From Achatina immaculata (Eukaryota > Mollusca > Gastropoda > Stylommatophora > Achatinidae), in assembly GCA_009760885.1 (NCBI GenBank), contig CM019692.1:53132355-53196354 (forward strand): a stretch of DNA of 64,000 nt, in the 5' to 3' direction. The notes beneath the pieces are model-generated. The model made no database searches. It was not told the DNA's origin and worked only from the letters and a program-made list of their open reading frames with translations. The translations under genes were made by a program, and so were the position numbers. Positions 40,930 through 52,599 of this stretch are shown here, one piece after another. Each line of letters starts with the position of its first letter. Position 1 is the stretch's first letter.

Positions 40930-43690
40930 TTCCCTTTTTTTTATTCAGGAAAACGTGACCATGAACTTTATACTAGTAGAAACAATACAGACTCCCTAGT
41001 ATAGAACTTTTGGACACGTTTTTGCTTATAGTCTTGGCTGTTGTCCTCGTTTTGTACCCTCAATCTCCAGAGACTTGTGTACAATGAGAAACTGGTCGGA
41101 ACATCCACACTGCTGTTATTTTTGCGTGACAGAAGTTCCGGGCTCGCTCTTAAGACTTAAAGACAATTTAGAGAATGTATTCCCAGAAAACTGTTCACTT
41201 TTTTCGATATGTCGTAAATATTATAGGCATCTATTCTGTTTCCCGGTCTAGCATTTCTTGCAGGCAGGAATATAACTCTACACAAAACAGCCCAGAACAC
41301 GCCTTGAAACTGGTGCTAGATTTTATAGCAAGCCAGAGATATTACATTTTGTCTTCTGAGAACAGACACCAGTAATTACATTTCTGCTTCATGTGGGATA
41401 TTTCACTGATTAAAAAATACAAAGAGAGAGAAGACACGGGAGAAGGAGGCAGCGAAGGCATTATATCTCTATTGCAGGGCAGATAAATCGAAGCTTGTCT
41501 GAGGGCCTCCATGCCCCATCTGTCATGGCTAATAATCTGATATTCATCATCAACATCGGCCAGTGTCATCAGTTTTACCTGGGGTATTATAAAAATTCAT
41601 TCCAGAGGCTCCACCGATTACCTTGGCACACGCATGCGTCGTTAATGTACATCATTAATGTAATCACATTCGGCAGATATTAACAAACTCAATGAAGGTC
41701 TCAATTGTGGAAAAAAAATGCCATTTCTTTTTTGTTTTTTAAATTGTTTTCTCATTGTCTGTGTGTACCCTGTCACTCGCCTCCATTCTTTCAATGTAAT
41801 TTTATGACTCGTTTTAAGACCGTGTTTCTGGCGCCATCTAGTGGGAACCATGGGAACGGAAGTTCAGAATTTATCAGACTCACTCAGCCAGCGTGGGGGG
41901 TGGGGGAGGGATGGGGTTCATGCATTTCTTTCCCAAGCATACTCTACTGAACTGACTGGTAAGCTTGGCGCAGTCATTTTGATGACTGAAGTCAGAAGAT
42001 GAATGGAGCTAATTAGATTTTATCACTGGAGTGAAATTATGAGTGGAATAAAGTTTGTGAGTAGAGTAGTGTGATATGAGACGTGACACGGAAGACGCTA
42101 GGGCATGATGAGGTTATGGCGGAAATAAAGGTTAGAATTTTGTTTCTTAGCAAATTGTGACCAGGCAGAAGTCAGTGACATAAAATGATGATGATAATGA
42201 ATTGAGATTCTCAGATTTTGATAATAAAATAAAGCAAAAAAAAAAAAAAAGAGATGAAGGAGGGACATTCCGACAATCAATAACATATGAACTATTTCAC
42301 AGTTCTTATAGAGCTATTTTGAAGTCTAGAGTAAAATATGAAGTATAATTTCTAGATTGAAAACATCAAATGAAATTGATGATGATGTAACAAAAACATT
42401 CTTCTTTTCCACAAAAAACCCCATTTATTATTTTTTTGTAGACTAAATAAAAAAGTGAACAACATCAGACGAAAGCCTGTCTTTGCATCATTTTTCACAC
42501 TCATACATTCCGCAGAACACCGTTTGTGTGTGCTTTTATTACCATCAAACAACACCCAAGACACACAAACATTTGTTTGTTATCACTCATCACGGCGGAA
42601 ATATTTTACCAGTAAACGACGCGGTATCTATTTTTAACTTTTACTACAGGTTAAAATTGCAACCAGCAGCTATGAAACAAAGCTTTGTTTCTGCATTTAT
42701 TTAAAACAAAATTATTAAGAGGTTTAAACAGTTCATAACTGTTGAAGATTTCACGAGGTTCTACATACGTCCATGCAAAGATCAGCGATCACAAAAGCCC
42801 GAAAACAAGCCATACCTGTTGACAACTGTTTCAACAATTAAAATTTCGGCTTAGGGTATCATTGAAAATAAAATAGCAACGGAATATTAGTGAAAGGAAT
42901 TATCTACGGGCGTAGAAGAAAAATATCTCATTTACTGGTCTAAATAATGAATAATAAAACTTACGAAACTTACCAAAGTCGTATTTTTCGTCACGTGAAA
43001 AGATTTATAACAAAGGTCAAGAAGATGCGTCAAACGTTAATTCTGTCAACGAAGAAGAACGACTGACAGAGAGCGCAAGCGGAAACCGTACAAACATTGC
43101 TTTGAATACTCCCCTGTGGACTCTATGAAAGCTCACCAAACAACCGGAAATAGGCCCAAGACTCACTTGTATTGCGGCGCGAGGCATTCATCTCTGGCGC
43201 GTGACGGACGTGCTAGTGACAGGATTTACATGCTCTGTCCTTGACATGACCAAACAATACTCACCAGATACTGGATTCTTGTCACTCTGGTCTGGACCAA
43301 GCTCCCTGGGCTCAAGTAGAGCGGAAGTCCTAATCTACAAGATCTCACAGTCAATGGAGGAACGTGCCAATCCATGGCCGACTTCAATACCGTATCTGCG
43401 GGGCAGATCATACGGGTATTCACTGAACACAAGTAATCTGTTTGATGTTATATGCCAAGATGCATAGATCGATACATTCGAATATGGAGTTGTAACGAGA
43501 GGGAAGTAAATGTAATCGTCTTGATTTCAAAGAAACTGCGAACTCATGTTCTTTGTCGCATATGACATGATGCTGCTTGAAGTGGAGCAGGATAGGGAGT
43601 TGGTCATTGTTGCTTACCTGAAGCCGAGTAATGGACCCAAGAAAACAGGGTTCAAATCCATGGGGGGGGGGGGGCAACATTGGCTCCTAA
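40930..43690. other. Longest low-repeat stretch of the window
   Basis: About 2.7 kb of mostly unique DNA with only short homopolymers (A14 near 42237, G11 near 43663). Open frames are all under 90 codons and none shows a known domain. A splice-bounded minus segment at 43265-43395 was considered but not called. If a host exon or regulatory element lies in the window, this stretch and 37.3-37.5 kb are the most likely places. Confidence 0.5.
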
Positions 43691-43694
43691 TCAA

Positions 43695-43868
43695 TTAACC
43701 AGGATGAAGGATTATATCAGCCTGTTATTTGGAGCACCAGATTATATCAGCCTGTTATTTTTAGCACCAGGTTATATCAGCCTATTATTTGGAGCACCAG
43801 AAAGAAACGTCTTGACATGAACCAGAAAGAAACATCTTGACATGCACCAGAAAGAAACATCTTGACAT
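43695..43868. repeat. Two short tandem repeats: 35 bp x3 and 27 bp x3
   Basis: 'gattatatcagcctgttatt' units (three, to about 43800) pass directly into 'cagaaagaaacatcttgaca' units (three, to 43868). The junction shares 'gcaccag', which may have seeded the second array. Confidence 0.92.
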
Positions 43869-44029
43869 TTCTTCCTCGTTGGTTCAAGTACTTGCATCGT
43901 CTATCTAGCAACAGACAGCTCTTTCTTCCATAAAAGTACAGACATCAGTTCATGCTCTAGCGAAGTTATACAGTGATTAAAAGGTCTTATCTTTGATCTA
44001 CCGAAATATCAAAAACCTTGTAAGATGGG

Positions 44030-44280
44030 CAGAGCGCCAGAGTAGCGACATTGTTAGTGCATTAACTTCTTCGGCGATGTCGTTCGTACGAGCCCAGCCA
44101 CTGGCGTACCTGGATAAGTGATACTTGGCTTCTCTTGGACGCTCTCTAGTGTGCTGACTGGTTCAGGAAATATTGGCACTAAAACCAAGCCTTAGGGTTT
44201 AATTTATGTATGATATACATATTCGCCTTTACCGTAAAGGTAGACATTCACTTTTACCTTAAAGGTAGACAAAAGAGATT
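44030..44280 (+). mobile_element. Degenerate tRNA-derived SINE
   Basis: A decayed head ('gacattgttagtgcattaac', then 'gtacgagccc' where box B should be) precedes a recognisable SINE body: 'ctctctagtgtgctgactgg' followed by 'aatattggcactaaaacca'. It ends with a (TTTACC)-type tail, 'ctttaccgtaaaggtag'. The oldest-looking SINE copy. Confidence 0.7.
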
Positions 44281-44411
44281 GGTTTAATTTCATAAAAATG
44301 ATGGATAGAGGAATTGACAGGATAAATGACAATAGACTATATCAGGGAGAAAGTGTGAAAATGTGAACACTCCAGTATCGCGTACTTATCGTTACCTTTA
44401 AGATTATATTA

Positions 44412-44612
44412 AAAATCATCATCATCATCATCATCAGCCAGAGATGAAAACTCATCATTTGATCTAGTCTTGAACACTGTTTCCCTCCCTGCTTTTCTTG
44501 CGCTTTAGAATTCTCTTTCAGATGTCGGTCTCCGTGCATCCAAGGGTCTGCCGCGTCTTCTTGTTCTCAAGGGACATTCAATCTAGACCATATCGTGGCC
44601 ATCTCATCTTTT
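44412..44612 (-). mobile_element. Possible LINE 3' end with (GAT)n tail
   Basis: On the minus strand about 180 bp with a LINE-like C-terminal flavour (RWPRYGLD, MSLENKKTRQTLG) leads to a (GAT)n run at 44417-44436. Frameshifts prevent a firm family match. The trinucleotide tail is the best evidence. Confidence 0.4.
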
Positions 44613-44964
44613 TTTTTTTCAAGAGTTTAACTCATGTCCAATTCATATCCACGTCCTTTGCGTTATCTAAAAGTCCCGAAGCCCAAGGCAGTAATAAACA
44701 ACTGGAGAACCTTATTAAAGCAAAAACAAAATGGCGAACATTGAATAACGGATCCGATATTTCCATGCCGGCTGCTACCATGTTTTGATCATTTACTCCC
44801 CCTGATATGGTCCAGGGGAGGTAACACACGAGAAGTTAAGCTTGGATTTTCTGTTCACAATGAGAGGGTCTTAAGCCTGTGTCGTATGTAAGCCACTCAT
44901 GTGTAACGCGAGCAAATGTTTACCATCGATTATTGTTATTGTTGGCTTCTAAATATCCGTTAGT

Positions 44965-45110
44965 GTGAATCCACCACGTGAAACTCTCACGGGAATATTG
45001 TTGAGAGGGGCTAAATTAGTGGCCATAAGATCCCTTGACGAGGTTGAAAAACTTGCTTAAAAAAAAGCAAAACACAGAAAACATTATGCAACATGTGGTG
45101 GAAATTACAC
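44965..45110 (+). mobile_element. LINE family B, short C-terminal fragment
   Basis: The text 'ccacgtgaaactctcacggg', 'gagaggggctaaattagtgg' and 'cccttgacgaggttgaaaaa' is collinear with 33205-33290 of another B copy. It decays into A-rich sequence without reaching the usual 3' end. A separate B fragment in the opposite orientation lies 120 bp away. Confidence 0.8.
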
Positions 45111-45227
45111 AATAAAGAAACAAAACAAAACGATAAGAAAATAATGGTTCTTTAAACGTAGATAGACCAAAAAAAAAAATGGACGGAAATGATCATAAAT
45201 AATTAAACACTAGAACGCTAGTGTGTA

Positions 45228-45402
45228 GACATATCTTATCTTATCTTATCTTACATCCTTCCCGTGCCGTTAGACGTCACATAGGGCTCGCAAAGTAGTT
45301 CGCTAATTGTTCTTGTCTTCGGCGAGTCTTTCAACCTCATCAAAGGATTTTATGCCTGTTAATTTGGCCTCTCTTAACAATGTCCTCTTCACAGTTTCAC
45401 GC
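45228..45402 (-). mobile_element. LINE family B, 3' terminal fragment with (ATCTT)n tail
   Basis: Minus-strand terminus: 'cttatcttatcttatctta' tail followed by 'cgttagacgtcacatagggc' and 'ttcaacctcatcaaaggat', ending in the family's 'caatgtcctctt' segment. The clearest example of the family B tail repeat. Confidence 0.88.
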
Positions 45403-45404
45403 CA

Positions 45405-45640
45405 ATTTAGAAGGGACCTGTTACATATTTGGGGGCCGACGAATGAGACAGACAGATAAGCAGATAAAAATAAGATATTTACAGGTGTGGAGCCGCTTTA
45501 TGAGAATGGAGAGACAAGATTTTGATAAGAAACAGAACAGGCCAAGCAAAGACTGCATTTCAGAGAATGAGAAACATGTTGTGCAACACACCCTTATCAT
45601 TGAATGTTAGAAAATGAGTCGTAAAATGCTTTATGGAACC
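45405..45640. other. Short unique segment
   Basis: Open plus frame 45380-45610 (76 codons), mostly unique and with no recognised domain. Confidence 0.35.
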
Positions 45641-45641
45641 T

Positions 45642-46063
45642 TTATTATTATACGGAAGTGAATCATGGGCAATAGGCAGGTCCGCACAAAGATCATTGGA
45701 AGCAGCAGAAATGTGGTTTATTAGAAACATATTGCGAATGCCATGGGCAGCAAGATAACTAATGAAGAAAGTATGAGAAGAGCTGGAGAGACAAAAAAAT
45801 ATTGTCAAAAGAATACGAGAGAGACAGTTTACTTTCATAAGACATGCAATGAGAAGATGGGGCATTGAAAATATTATAACAGCAGGAAAAATAGAGGGAA
45901 GAAGAGCAGAAGAAGATCGATAGAAATGATAGTGGACAGTCTGACGGGATGGTGTGAGAGGAGATCACCAACTGAGCTAATGGCCTGCATGAAGGATCGA
46001 GTACTCTGGAGAAGCATAATAGCCAACGCCAGTCGGCACGGCACCTGATGATGATGATGATTT
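45642..46063 (+). mobile_element. LINE family C, C-terminal region with (GAT)n tail
   Basis: Plus-strand relic reading LLYGSESWAIGRSAQRSLEA, AEMWFIRNILRMPWAAR, ERQFTFIRHAMRRWGIENII and TAGKIEGRRAEEDR with several in-frame stops. It ends 'cagtcggcacggcacc' then 'tgatgatgatgatga'. The same end occurs alone at 4792-4880. The YGSESW/EMWxxRxxLRxPW layout is standard for endonuclease/RT LINEs; the overlapping minus frames are shadows. Confidence 0.88.
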
Positions 46064-46064
46064 A

Positions 46065-46980
46065 GGAGGCACAATAAAACAAACCATGCTGAAGAGAAAA
46101 GAGCGAAGAGAAAAGAGCAAGATGTCTGCAACCATGTAGACAAGCCGACAGTGTCAAGAAATGTCCAGGAATCAATTTGACTGGTTGCAAGTAAAATTTA
46201 GAACTAGCTGGACAACCCGATGTAGCAAATCTTCACATGGGATACATTTAAGGTTTATAATGATGATGATGACGATGATGATAATGATTGCTATAACAGA
46301 AATTGTAGGTTAATCTAGAATTACAGGGAAGTTTGTTGTTGCTATTGTTCTTTCTCCTTGAAATGTCCCGTCGACTCTCTCTCTCTCTCTCCTCCTTCGA
46401 GAGAAAACAAAGATATCTTATTGTTTGAGTAAGGATGGTAAAAATATGGACTCGTTTGATCTTTTTTTTTTTATCAATCTTATGAGTTATCAATGACAAC
46501 AAACAAACCTTTGTTAGACCTTCCGCATGAACTAGTCTAATATTGCATAATTCTGGTTAACCGTCGCTTTTGTTACGCTGGTCGAAGATAAGTCTGCATT
46601 TGATTGGCCAATTTGACTCCGTGGATGGTAAACAAAAAAAATAATTGACATTAATTTGTGAAGGTCATTGACTGGAAATGGAGATGTGTGTGATAAGAGG
46701 TACTTTTTTTTTCAAGCAGGAAACAACGAGATTTATGTCAGTAAAAAGGAAAAACAAAACATAACTTTGCGTTAAACACCTCTCTCAAAGTTCAAAGTTC
46801 AGACTCCGGCTTCACTTCTTTCGGGACAAGCCCGTATATACCCCGCCGCACGCCGCAGCGTCCATCCAAGAGCATGTTTGCTAATAGTTCCCGTCAAACG
46901 TTGGTTGCTTACGATGCAGTTCCCCAGCGATGATTCTTTGTTCTCCTCTATCATTTATTTAGAACAGCTATAAGTTCTCT
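46065..46980. other. Unique spacer
   Basis: Unique DNA with a second (GATGAT) tract at 46258-46288 that may be another lost LINE tail, and a (CT)n run at 46375-46391. Confidence 0.45.
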
Positions 46981-46984
46981 TTCT

Positions 46985-47235
46985 GGTTAAATGCAGCATT
47001 TGGTGTCGGCTTTGTTTGCCGTCTCTGACTACTGTCTACAACTGGCTGTGCCTTGTCCCCTAGGAAAGGTTGGCTGCGATGGTCTTCCAGATTGCCCTGT
47101 CCCTCTTTTTTTCTAGTCCAACCGCTACACTCAGTCCAGCCCATGTTTCCTTACGTTGTCCACTAGATCTATGTCGTTATCGACCTCCTGCCGTCTTGCC
47201 TTCTGTTTATGGTCTTTATTATTGCGTTTTGTCTC
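46985..47235 (-). mobile_element. LINE 3' terminal fragment, separate family
   Basis: The minus strand reads GRRSITT, then after a frameshift WAGLSVAVGLEKKRDRA and IWKTIAANLS before a stop. This matches the last 30-40 residues of LINE reverse transcriptase proteins with the ending 'EWTGLSVAEAVRxxxDRxxWRxIVAN'. The fragment is short and its clade is not determined. Confidence 0.65.
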
Positions 47236-47639
47236 TCTTGTCTCTCTCTTGACGCGGCCGGAATATTTTAACTATGTGGTTCTAATGTTTTTTCACTGCT
47301 TCCATTTTCAGTCTCAATTCATTTAATCCTTCTTTTCTTGTTTCCTTTTCTGTATGTAAAATTCGTCTGTTCTTCTGTGTATTCTCTATTATTCTGTGTA
47401 TCCTCTATTATTCTGTGTATCCTCTATTATTCTATGTATCCACATTTCCAGCGCCTTGTTTTCTTTTCATTTTTCTTATTTAATATGCCGTGGTTGCCCG
47501 CTTTTGTAAATCACGCTGAAGGCGAAATAAGCATGATTAATGAGTGATTTCAAGGACTGATTTATGAAACTGCAAAGCATCTGCGAGTGAAAGAGCAAGA
47601 ATGAATAAGAAAGTCAAGAGAAGAGAATAAATGATACGA

Positions 47640-48830
47640 GGCTGAGTCATAAAGTAAGGTCAGGTTTTTAAAAATTTGAATACAGTATACAGATACGGTT
47701 AAAAACTCTTTATCACTTCTACACATAGTCTCCTTCAGGTTCAGAGCAGGTCTGTCACTGCTTCACTCATGTCTGGACTCCTCGAAGAAAAAAAAATCTG
47801 ATTCTGTAGCCAATTATGCGAGATCTCTTTAATCTCTTTATCTATTCTGAACTTCTTTCCATTTAGCGCCTCCTTGAAGTGTCCAAACCATGATAATCAC
47901 ATAGTGCGAGGTCAGGAGAAGATGCAGCATGTGGAGCACACTCTAAAACAGTATTTGTAATATGTTTAGCTGTTGCATTTGCCGTGTGGGGCCGCATTTT
48001 ATCATCTGTAATTTTAGAAATGAGTAATCGTTTTTTACCTGATTGCAGGTTTCAAGTGGTTTTGACTTCATTACAGGTTTCAAGTGATTATGGCCTCATT
48101 GCAGGTTTCAAGTGATTATGACCTCATTGCAGGTTTCAGGTGGTTCTCATTCAGATCACAGTATGCTTCGCTGTTGATAGTGGCTTTTCAGAATATGTGG
48201 TGGCCTTTATTATTTAGAATTCTATTAGAATTAGGCCTTTACAATCTCAGATGAGCATGAGCATAATTTTATTTTCCTGCCTACGGAGCTGTATGGAACT
48301 AGTTTTATTTCGGCGAGAAAGAAAGTCGCTGCTCCTTGCTGGCCTGATTTGTCTCTCTTTGGAAGTACTGCGCCCAACATTTGTCTCCCATAACTATACG
48401 TCATAGAAAGTCATCTCCTTCGGTTTCACACCGTCGTAATAGAGCTTCACAAACATCTTCACGACTTTCTTTCAGATCGGGGGTGGAAGGGGGTGAGTTG
48501 TTTTCGTACCCACCTGACGGAGACTTTTCGGCACTGATGCATTTCGTGGATGATGTGATGCATGAACCATGAGTAATCTTCATGTATCAAGCTACCTCAT
48601 CAATTGTTACCATCCGGTTTTCGTTTCACCTCAAATTTAGCGTCAGGCCTATTGGCAGTGTGAGACCGGTCAGAGCCAGCAGCATCAGTGAGATCTTTCA
48701 CCATGAAAGAAAGATGACAATATGGAAATTCTTGTGCCATTTATACTCGCATATCTGTTGCAGCGACACACGTATTCTCATATACTGCTTCTTCTTTCCG
48801 CGATGAATATCTGCAGTCTTCTCACCTTCA
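47640..48830 (-). pseudogene. mariner transposase relic (DD34D)
   Basis: Read on the minus strand: VTIDEVA then KITHGSC (second helix-turn-helix), EDVCEALLRRCETEGDDFL, a stop, then RIVMGDKCW carrying the first catalytic Asp (near 48382). Further on, DDKMRPHTANATAKHI carries the second Asp (consensus HDNARPH), and SPDLALCDYH carries the third, with 34 residues between them, the DD34D spacing of mariner. EALNGKKF follows and the copy ends near 47640. Stops, frameshifts and a 28-bp array at 48035-48142 between the first and second Asp show it is inactive. Confidence 0.85.
48035..48142. repeat. 28-bp tandem repeat inside the mariner relic, about 4 copies
   Basis: Units 'cattgcaggtttcaagtgat' plus 'tatggcct'. 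It lies between the sequences coding the first and second catalytic Asp, so it disrupts the transposase. Confidence 0.9.
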
Positions 48831-48834
48831 CACT

Positions 48835-49310
48835 TTCCCTCTCTCGTACATGCGGTCCAAGTGAGCGGCCATCTTTCATCTGGTCTGCTGACGCTTTATT
48901 TCCAAAATGGCGGACACGCCTCCGCACACATACATCTACAGATCAATGGCATAAGATCTCTGTACAATAAACATCTGCTACTTGATTTAGACATTTTAGA
49001 ACAAAATTAAGATTGCACTTTGAGAGTCTCCAACGTAATATACTCTAACATGTCAAAAATCATTATAGCCTTCATTGGCCACGGACAAGTGGGGATCAGC
49101 CTTCAAGTGATTTATGCAAGCAGGCATCCGGAACAGATCAGCTCCACATCTGTCAGCCAGCATTTGTTATTGTAGATGATTATTTGATGTGTACTGCAGA
49201 TTGCGGCAAATCACAGATTTGTGAGGAATGATTGTGGTAACATGTTTCAACGTCATGGCCAGAACGGTTGTTTATTGTAAAATTTACGGTAATTTCCAAG
49301 CTGGGCTCGG
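48835..49310. other. Unique spacer
   Basis: Unique DNA upstream of the mariner relic; it may contain the transposon's 5' end, but no clear inverted repeat was identified. Confidence 0.35.
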
Positions 49311-49314
49311 GTAT

Positions 49315-49930
49315 TTAGACAGACAGAGATGTAGACAGACAGACAGGCAGACAAGTTGATAGGCAGGGAGGCAACCACATAGAAAGACAGGCAGGCAAGT
49401 AGATAGACAGGCAGGCAAGCACACAGGCAGGCAATGAGACAGTCAGATAAAGAGGCAAGCAAAGAAGTAGATAGATAGACAACCAAGGAGACAGATAAAT
49501 AGATAGGCAAACAGACAGACAGACAAATAGACAGACAACAAAGAGACAATTGTAGACAGAGGCAGGCAAGCTAGTAGATGGACAAACAGACAGGTAAACA
49601 GGCACGCAGGCAGGCAACAGACAGACAGATATACAGGAGAGCAGGCAGCCAAACAGACAGACAGATATACAGGAGAGCAGGCAGCCAAGCAGACAGAAAT
49701 ACAGTAAAGCAGGCAGCCAAGCAGACAGAAATACAGTAAAGCAGGCAGCCAAGCAGACAGAAATACAGTAAAGCAGGCAGCCAAGCAGACAGAAATACAG
49801 TAAAGCAGGCAGCCAAGCAGACAGACAGACAGACAGACAGGAAAGACTATCAAACAAAAGTCAGTTAGCAAGCAGACAGACAGACAGCTATAAGAACAGA
49901 CGCAGGGACGTACAGACAGACAGACACAAT
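49315..49930. repeat. CAGA/CAGG-rich array with a 32-bp core
   Basis: Irregular 'acagacaggcaggcaa' sequence on both sides of a regular block at about 49630-49815: 'agcagacagaaatacagtaa' plus 'agcaggcagcca' repeated five times. No 't' runs occur on the plus strand, so minus frames of 81-180 codons stay open (Cys/Leu-rich) without being genes. Confidence 0.95.
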
Positions 49931-49934
49931 ACAT

Positions 49935-50430
49935 TACATTAACATACATTAGAGCACGTCCATTATCCTAACTAAACGAGGACCAAGGTAAATGTTAATA
50001 AAACGTACCTGGACGTCCCCAGGTGATAACCACAGCCAAGCCTAAAGTTAGTTACTGAATGCAGGAGTATTACTGCTGTATTTTTAAGTGTGATTTATTA
50101 CACAAAATAATTCATTTTTCAAACTGTAAATACACGTGATAACTATGATGTTATGAAGTAACTCTACATATTTGTTACATGGATATACATGTATTGATTT
50201 TATATTTTTTATGTGCTTAATTTCAGTTGTTAAATTTCTTTTTACATAAACAGGGAAAAGAAAGAATAAATGCATAATTGCACACCATGCGTGATGTATA
50301 ATCAGATATGGTTGCTTTATGAACATAACAAAATCTTAGCAAATAATGCACCGGTTTTACCTTTTTTTTCTCGAGTCTGGTAGTAACTGTTACCTTACCC
50401 TGAACTGATAAAACACTGCGGTTTCTTTTC
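49935..50430. other. Unique spacer
   Basis: AT-rich unique DNA. Nothing recognised. Confidence 0.4.
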
Positions 50431-50435
50431 ATTTT

Positions 50436-50544
50436 AGACGCCATGTTGTAGACGCCATGTTGTAGGCGCCATGTTGTAGACGCCATGTTGTAGACGCCAT
50501 GTTGTAGACGCCATGTTGTAGGCGCCATGTTGTAGACGCCATGT
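50436..50544. repeat. 14-bp array with a GCCATGTT core, 8 copies
   Basis: Units 'gacgccatgttgta' (two have 'ggcgcc'). Each contains GCCATNTT, the core recognised by the YY1 family of zinc-finger proteins in animals. The array directly joins the truncated 3' end of a LINE B copy, replacing its last 60 bp or so. Confidence 0.95.
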
Positions 50545-50545
50545 T

Positions 50546-50737
50546 ATTCTGTTTTCTGCGAGTTTTTCAACCTCATCAAGGGATCTTATGCCCACAAATT
50601 TAGCCTCCCCCAACAATGTCCTCTTTAGAGCTTCACGTGGTCTTCCTTTTTTTTCTATATCCTCTTGTGTACCACTTGATAGCTTGTTTTGGGATTCTCT
50701 GATTGCTTATTCTCATCACGTGACCGATATAAGTCCA

Positions 50738-50772
<35 letters not shown>

Positions 50773-51265
50773 TTAATCACCGATGACACAGGTTGTTGTG
50801 TGCTCATATGTCTCTCTGCGTTTGTTCTTGAACTCGTTCCATTGTATACCGAGTATTTTCCTTAGACCTTTGTTTTCAAATGCATCTACTTTGTTTTCTG
50901 TTTCTTTCATCGTTTTTCCAGCCTTCGCACACATAAATAAGGGTGGATATTACATTTGAGTTGAATAATCTTAACTTTGTTTTCGTGCTTATAACTTTAG
51001 ATTGCCATATTTTCTCAAGATTTTTAAATACTGATGCTACCTTTTCAATTCTAATATCTCTTTTCTGGTGTTAACATCTTGGTCTATGTAGCTGCCGAGA
51101 TATGCAACTTGGTTAACTTCAACAACAGCTGTTCCTTCTACGTATATGTTTTTTATTGTTGTTTAATGTTAAATATTATTTTTGTTTTTTCCTTGTTAAT
51201 TTCAAGTCCTGTTACTAGCCACTGAAGACAGGCTATTTGTTTTTTCCCCTTGCATCAAATTATTG
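50546..51265 (-). mobile_element. LINE family B, thumb and C-terminal region
   Basis: Minus-strand LINE about 700 bp long, the longest B copy. Its left end matches 56455-56640 (ttcaacctcatcaagggatc, 'tgtcctctttagagcttcac'). Further right it covers the region reading NKGLRKILGIQWNEF-like sequence and, at 51175-51235, LQWLVTGLEINKEKT, the conserved post-palm LxINxxKT box. A (CT)n expansion at 50737-50772 and many stops show decay. The true 3' end is missing. Confidence 0.85.
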
Positions 51266-51402
51266 TTGTCATTGAAAAGAGCTAAAAAAAAAAAACTACA
51301 CAATATTAATATGGTTAGGAACTAAATCTGAAACACTGAATGTTTAGAAGAACACAAAAAAGCGTACAAAATCTGCAGAGCTATCCAGCAGACTAACGTG
51401 AC

Positions 51403-51885
51403 GTTAGTATACCTAGATTTCAACTGCTTTGGACTGACGGCTGTTAGTATACCTAGATTTCAACTGCTTTGGACTGACGGCTGTTAGTATACCTAGATTT
51501 CAACTGCTTTGGACTGACGGCTGTTAGTATACCTAGATTTCAACTGCTTTGGACTGACGGCTGTTAGTATTCCAAGATTTCAACTGCTTTGGACTGTCAG
51601 CTGTTAGTATTCCAAGATTTCAACTGATCTGGACTGACGGCTGTTAGTATTCCAAGATTTCAACTGATCTGGACTGACGGCTGTTAGTATTCCAAGATTT
51701 CAACTGATTTGGACTGACGGCTGTTAGTATTCCAAGATTTCAACTCTTTTGGACTGACGGCTGTTAGTATTCCAAGATTTCAACTCTTTTGGACTGACGG
51801 CTGTTAGTATTCCAAGATTTCAACTCTTTTGGACTGACGGCTGTTAGTATTCCAAGATTTCAACTATTTTGGACTGACGGCTGTA
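51403..51885. repeat. 40-bp minisatellite, 12 copies
   Basis: Units 'ctgttagtatacctagattt' plus 'caactgctttggactgacgg'. Two variant blocks: 'tatacctag' for the first four units and 'tattccaag' for the rest, with 'gcttt', 'gatct' and 'ctttt' sub-variants in order, recording stepwise growth. It ends in (TTA)n. Confidence 0.97.
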
Positions 51886-52288
51886 TATTATTATTATTAT
51901 TATTATTATTATTGACACAAAGCTACATAATAATAATTATTATTTGTTTTTCTTTTGGTGCACCAGTGGATCGCATAATTGACAGTTCCGGTGGTCACAG
52001 TTCTGATAATCGATCTTTGTATTCATGTTAAATTTACAGCTCGCTTGTTCTATTATTTTAGTGAAATCGAAATTGTTCTTCGCCGATTTTTGTTCGCCAC
52101 TGATTTTGCCTGTGACTCTAACTAGAATGACTTTGTAATTGTGTTTTCCTGCTTTGTCAAACTTAACAGTTCTGGGATCGATAGTCTAGTACAGGTTTTT
52201 TTTTCTAACCTTTGTGCAAGACCTCAGTGTATGTTCCCATGTTTCCTTCTTTAGGCCATCATCATCATCATCGTCATCGTCGTCATCA
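51886..52288. other. Unique spacer with (TTA)n and (CAT)n runs
   Basis: (TTA)n at 51885-51913 and an ATC/GTC run at 52255-52300, the latter just 5' of the SINE. Otherwise unique. Confidence 0.4.
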
Positions 52289-52289
52289 T

Positions 52290-52565
52290 CATCATCAACA
52301 TCATAGTGACAAATTGGTTAGTGCACTGGTTTCTCGTGGCGAAGGTCGAGGGTTCGAATCCTGCCGGAGGCGGCCCCCCTCCCCCAGTCACCCAGCTGTA
52401 GAAATGGGTAACCGACTTCTTCTGGAGTTGGAGAAGTAAAGGCGGCCAGGCGTGATACTGACCACATCACCCTCTAGTGTGCTGACAGGTCAAGGAAAAT
52501 ATGGGCACTAACACCATATCCCTATGTGCCTCTAAGGCATGACAGGATTACCGTTACCTTTTTTT
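52290..52565 (+). mobile_element. tRNA-derived SINE, full-length reference copy
   Basis: Box A-like 'caaattggttagtgcactgg' and a good box B 'gggttcgaatcc' form the tRNA-like head. The body contains 'cacccagctgtagaaatggg', 'ggcgtgatactgaccacatc' and 'gtgtgctgacaggtcaagga', and the tail is 'accgttaccttttttt'. It lacks the gaps of the copies at 5540 and 44030, so it best represents the family. Confidence 0.88.
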
Positions 52566-52599
52566 ACATAAAGTTCTTATAAATTCTAGATAAAATTCA

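Noticed and set aside
40282..41004. VNYIYSMLKRRFTTNT repeat protein
   Set aside because: Product of a 48-bp array, with frame broken by variant units every few copies.
43265..43395. Candidate minus-strand exon with acceptor 'gatctgccccgcag' and donor gtgagt
   Set aside because: The pyrimidine tract is weak and only one frame is open; the translation looks random. Not strong enough to list as a feature.
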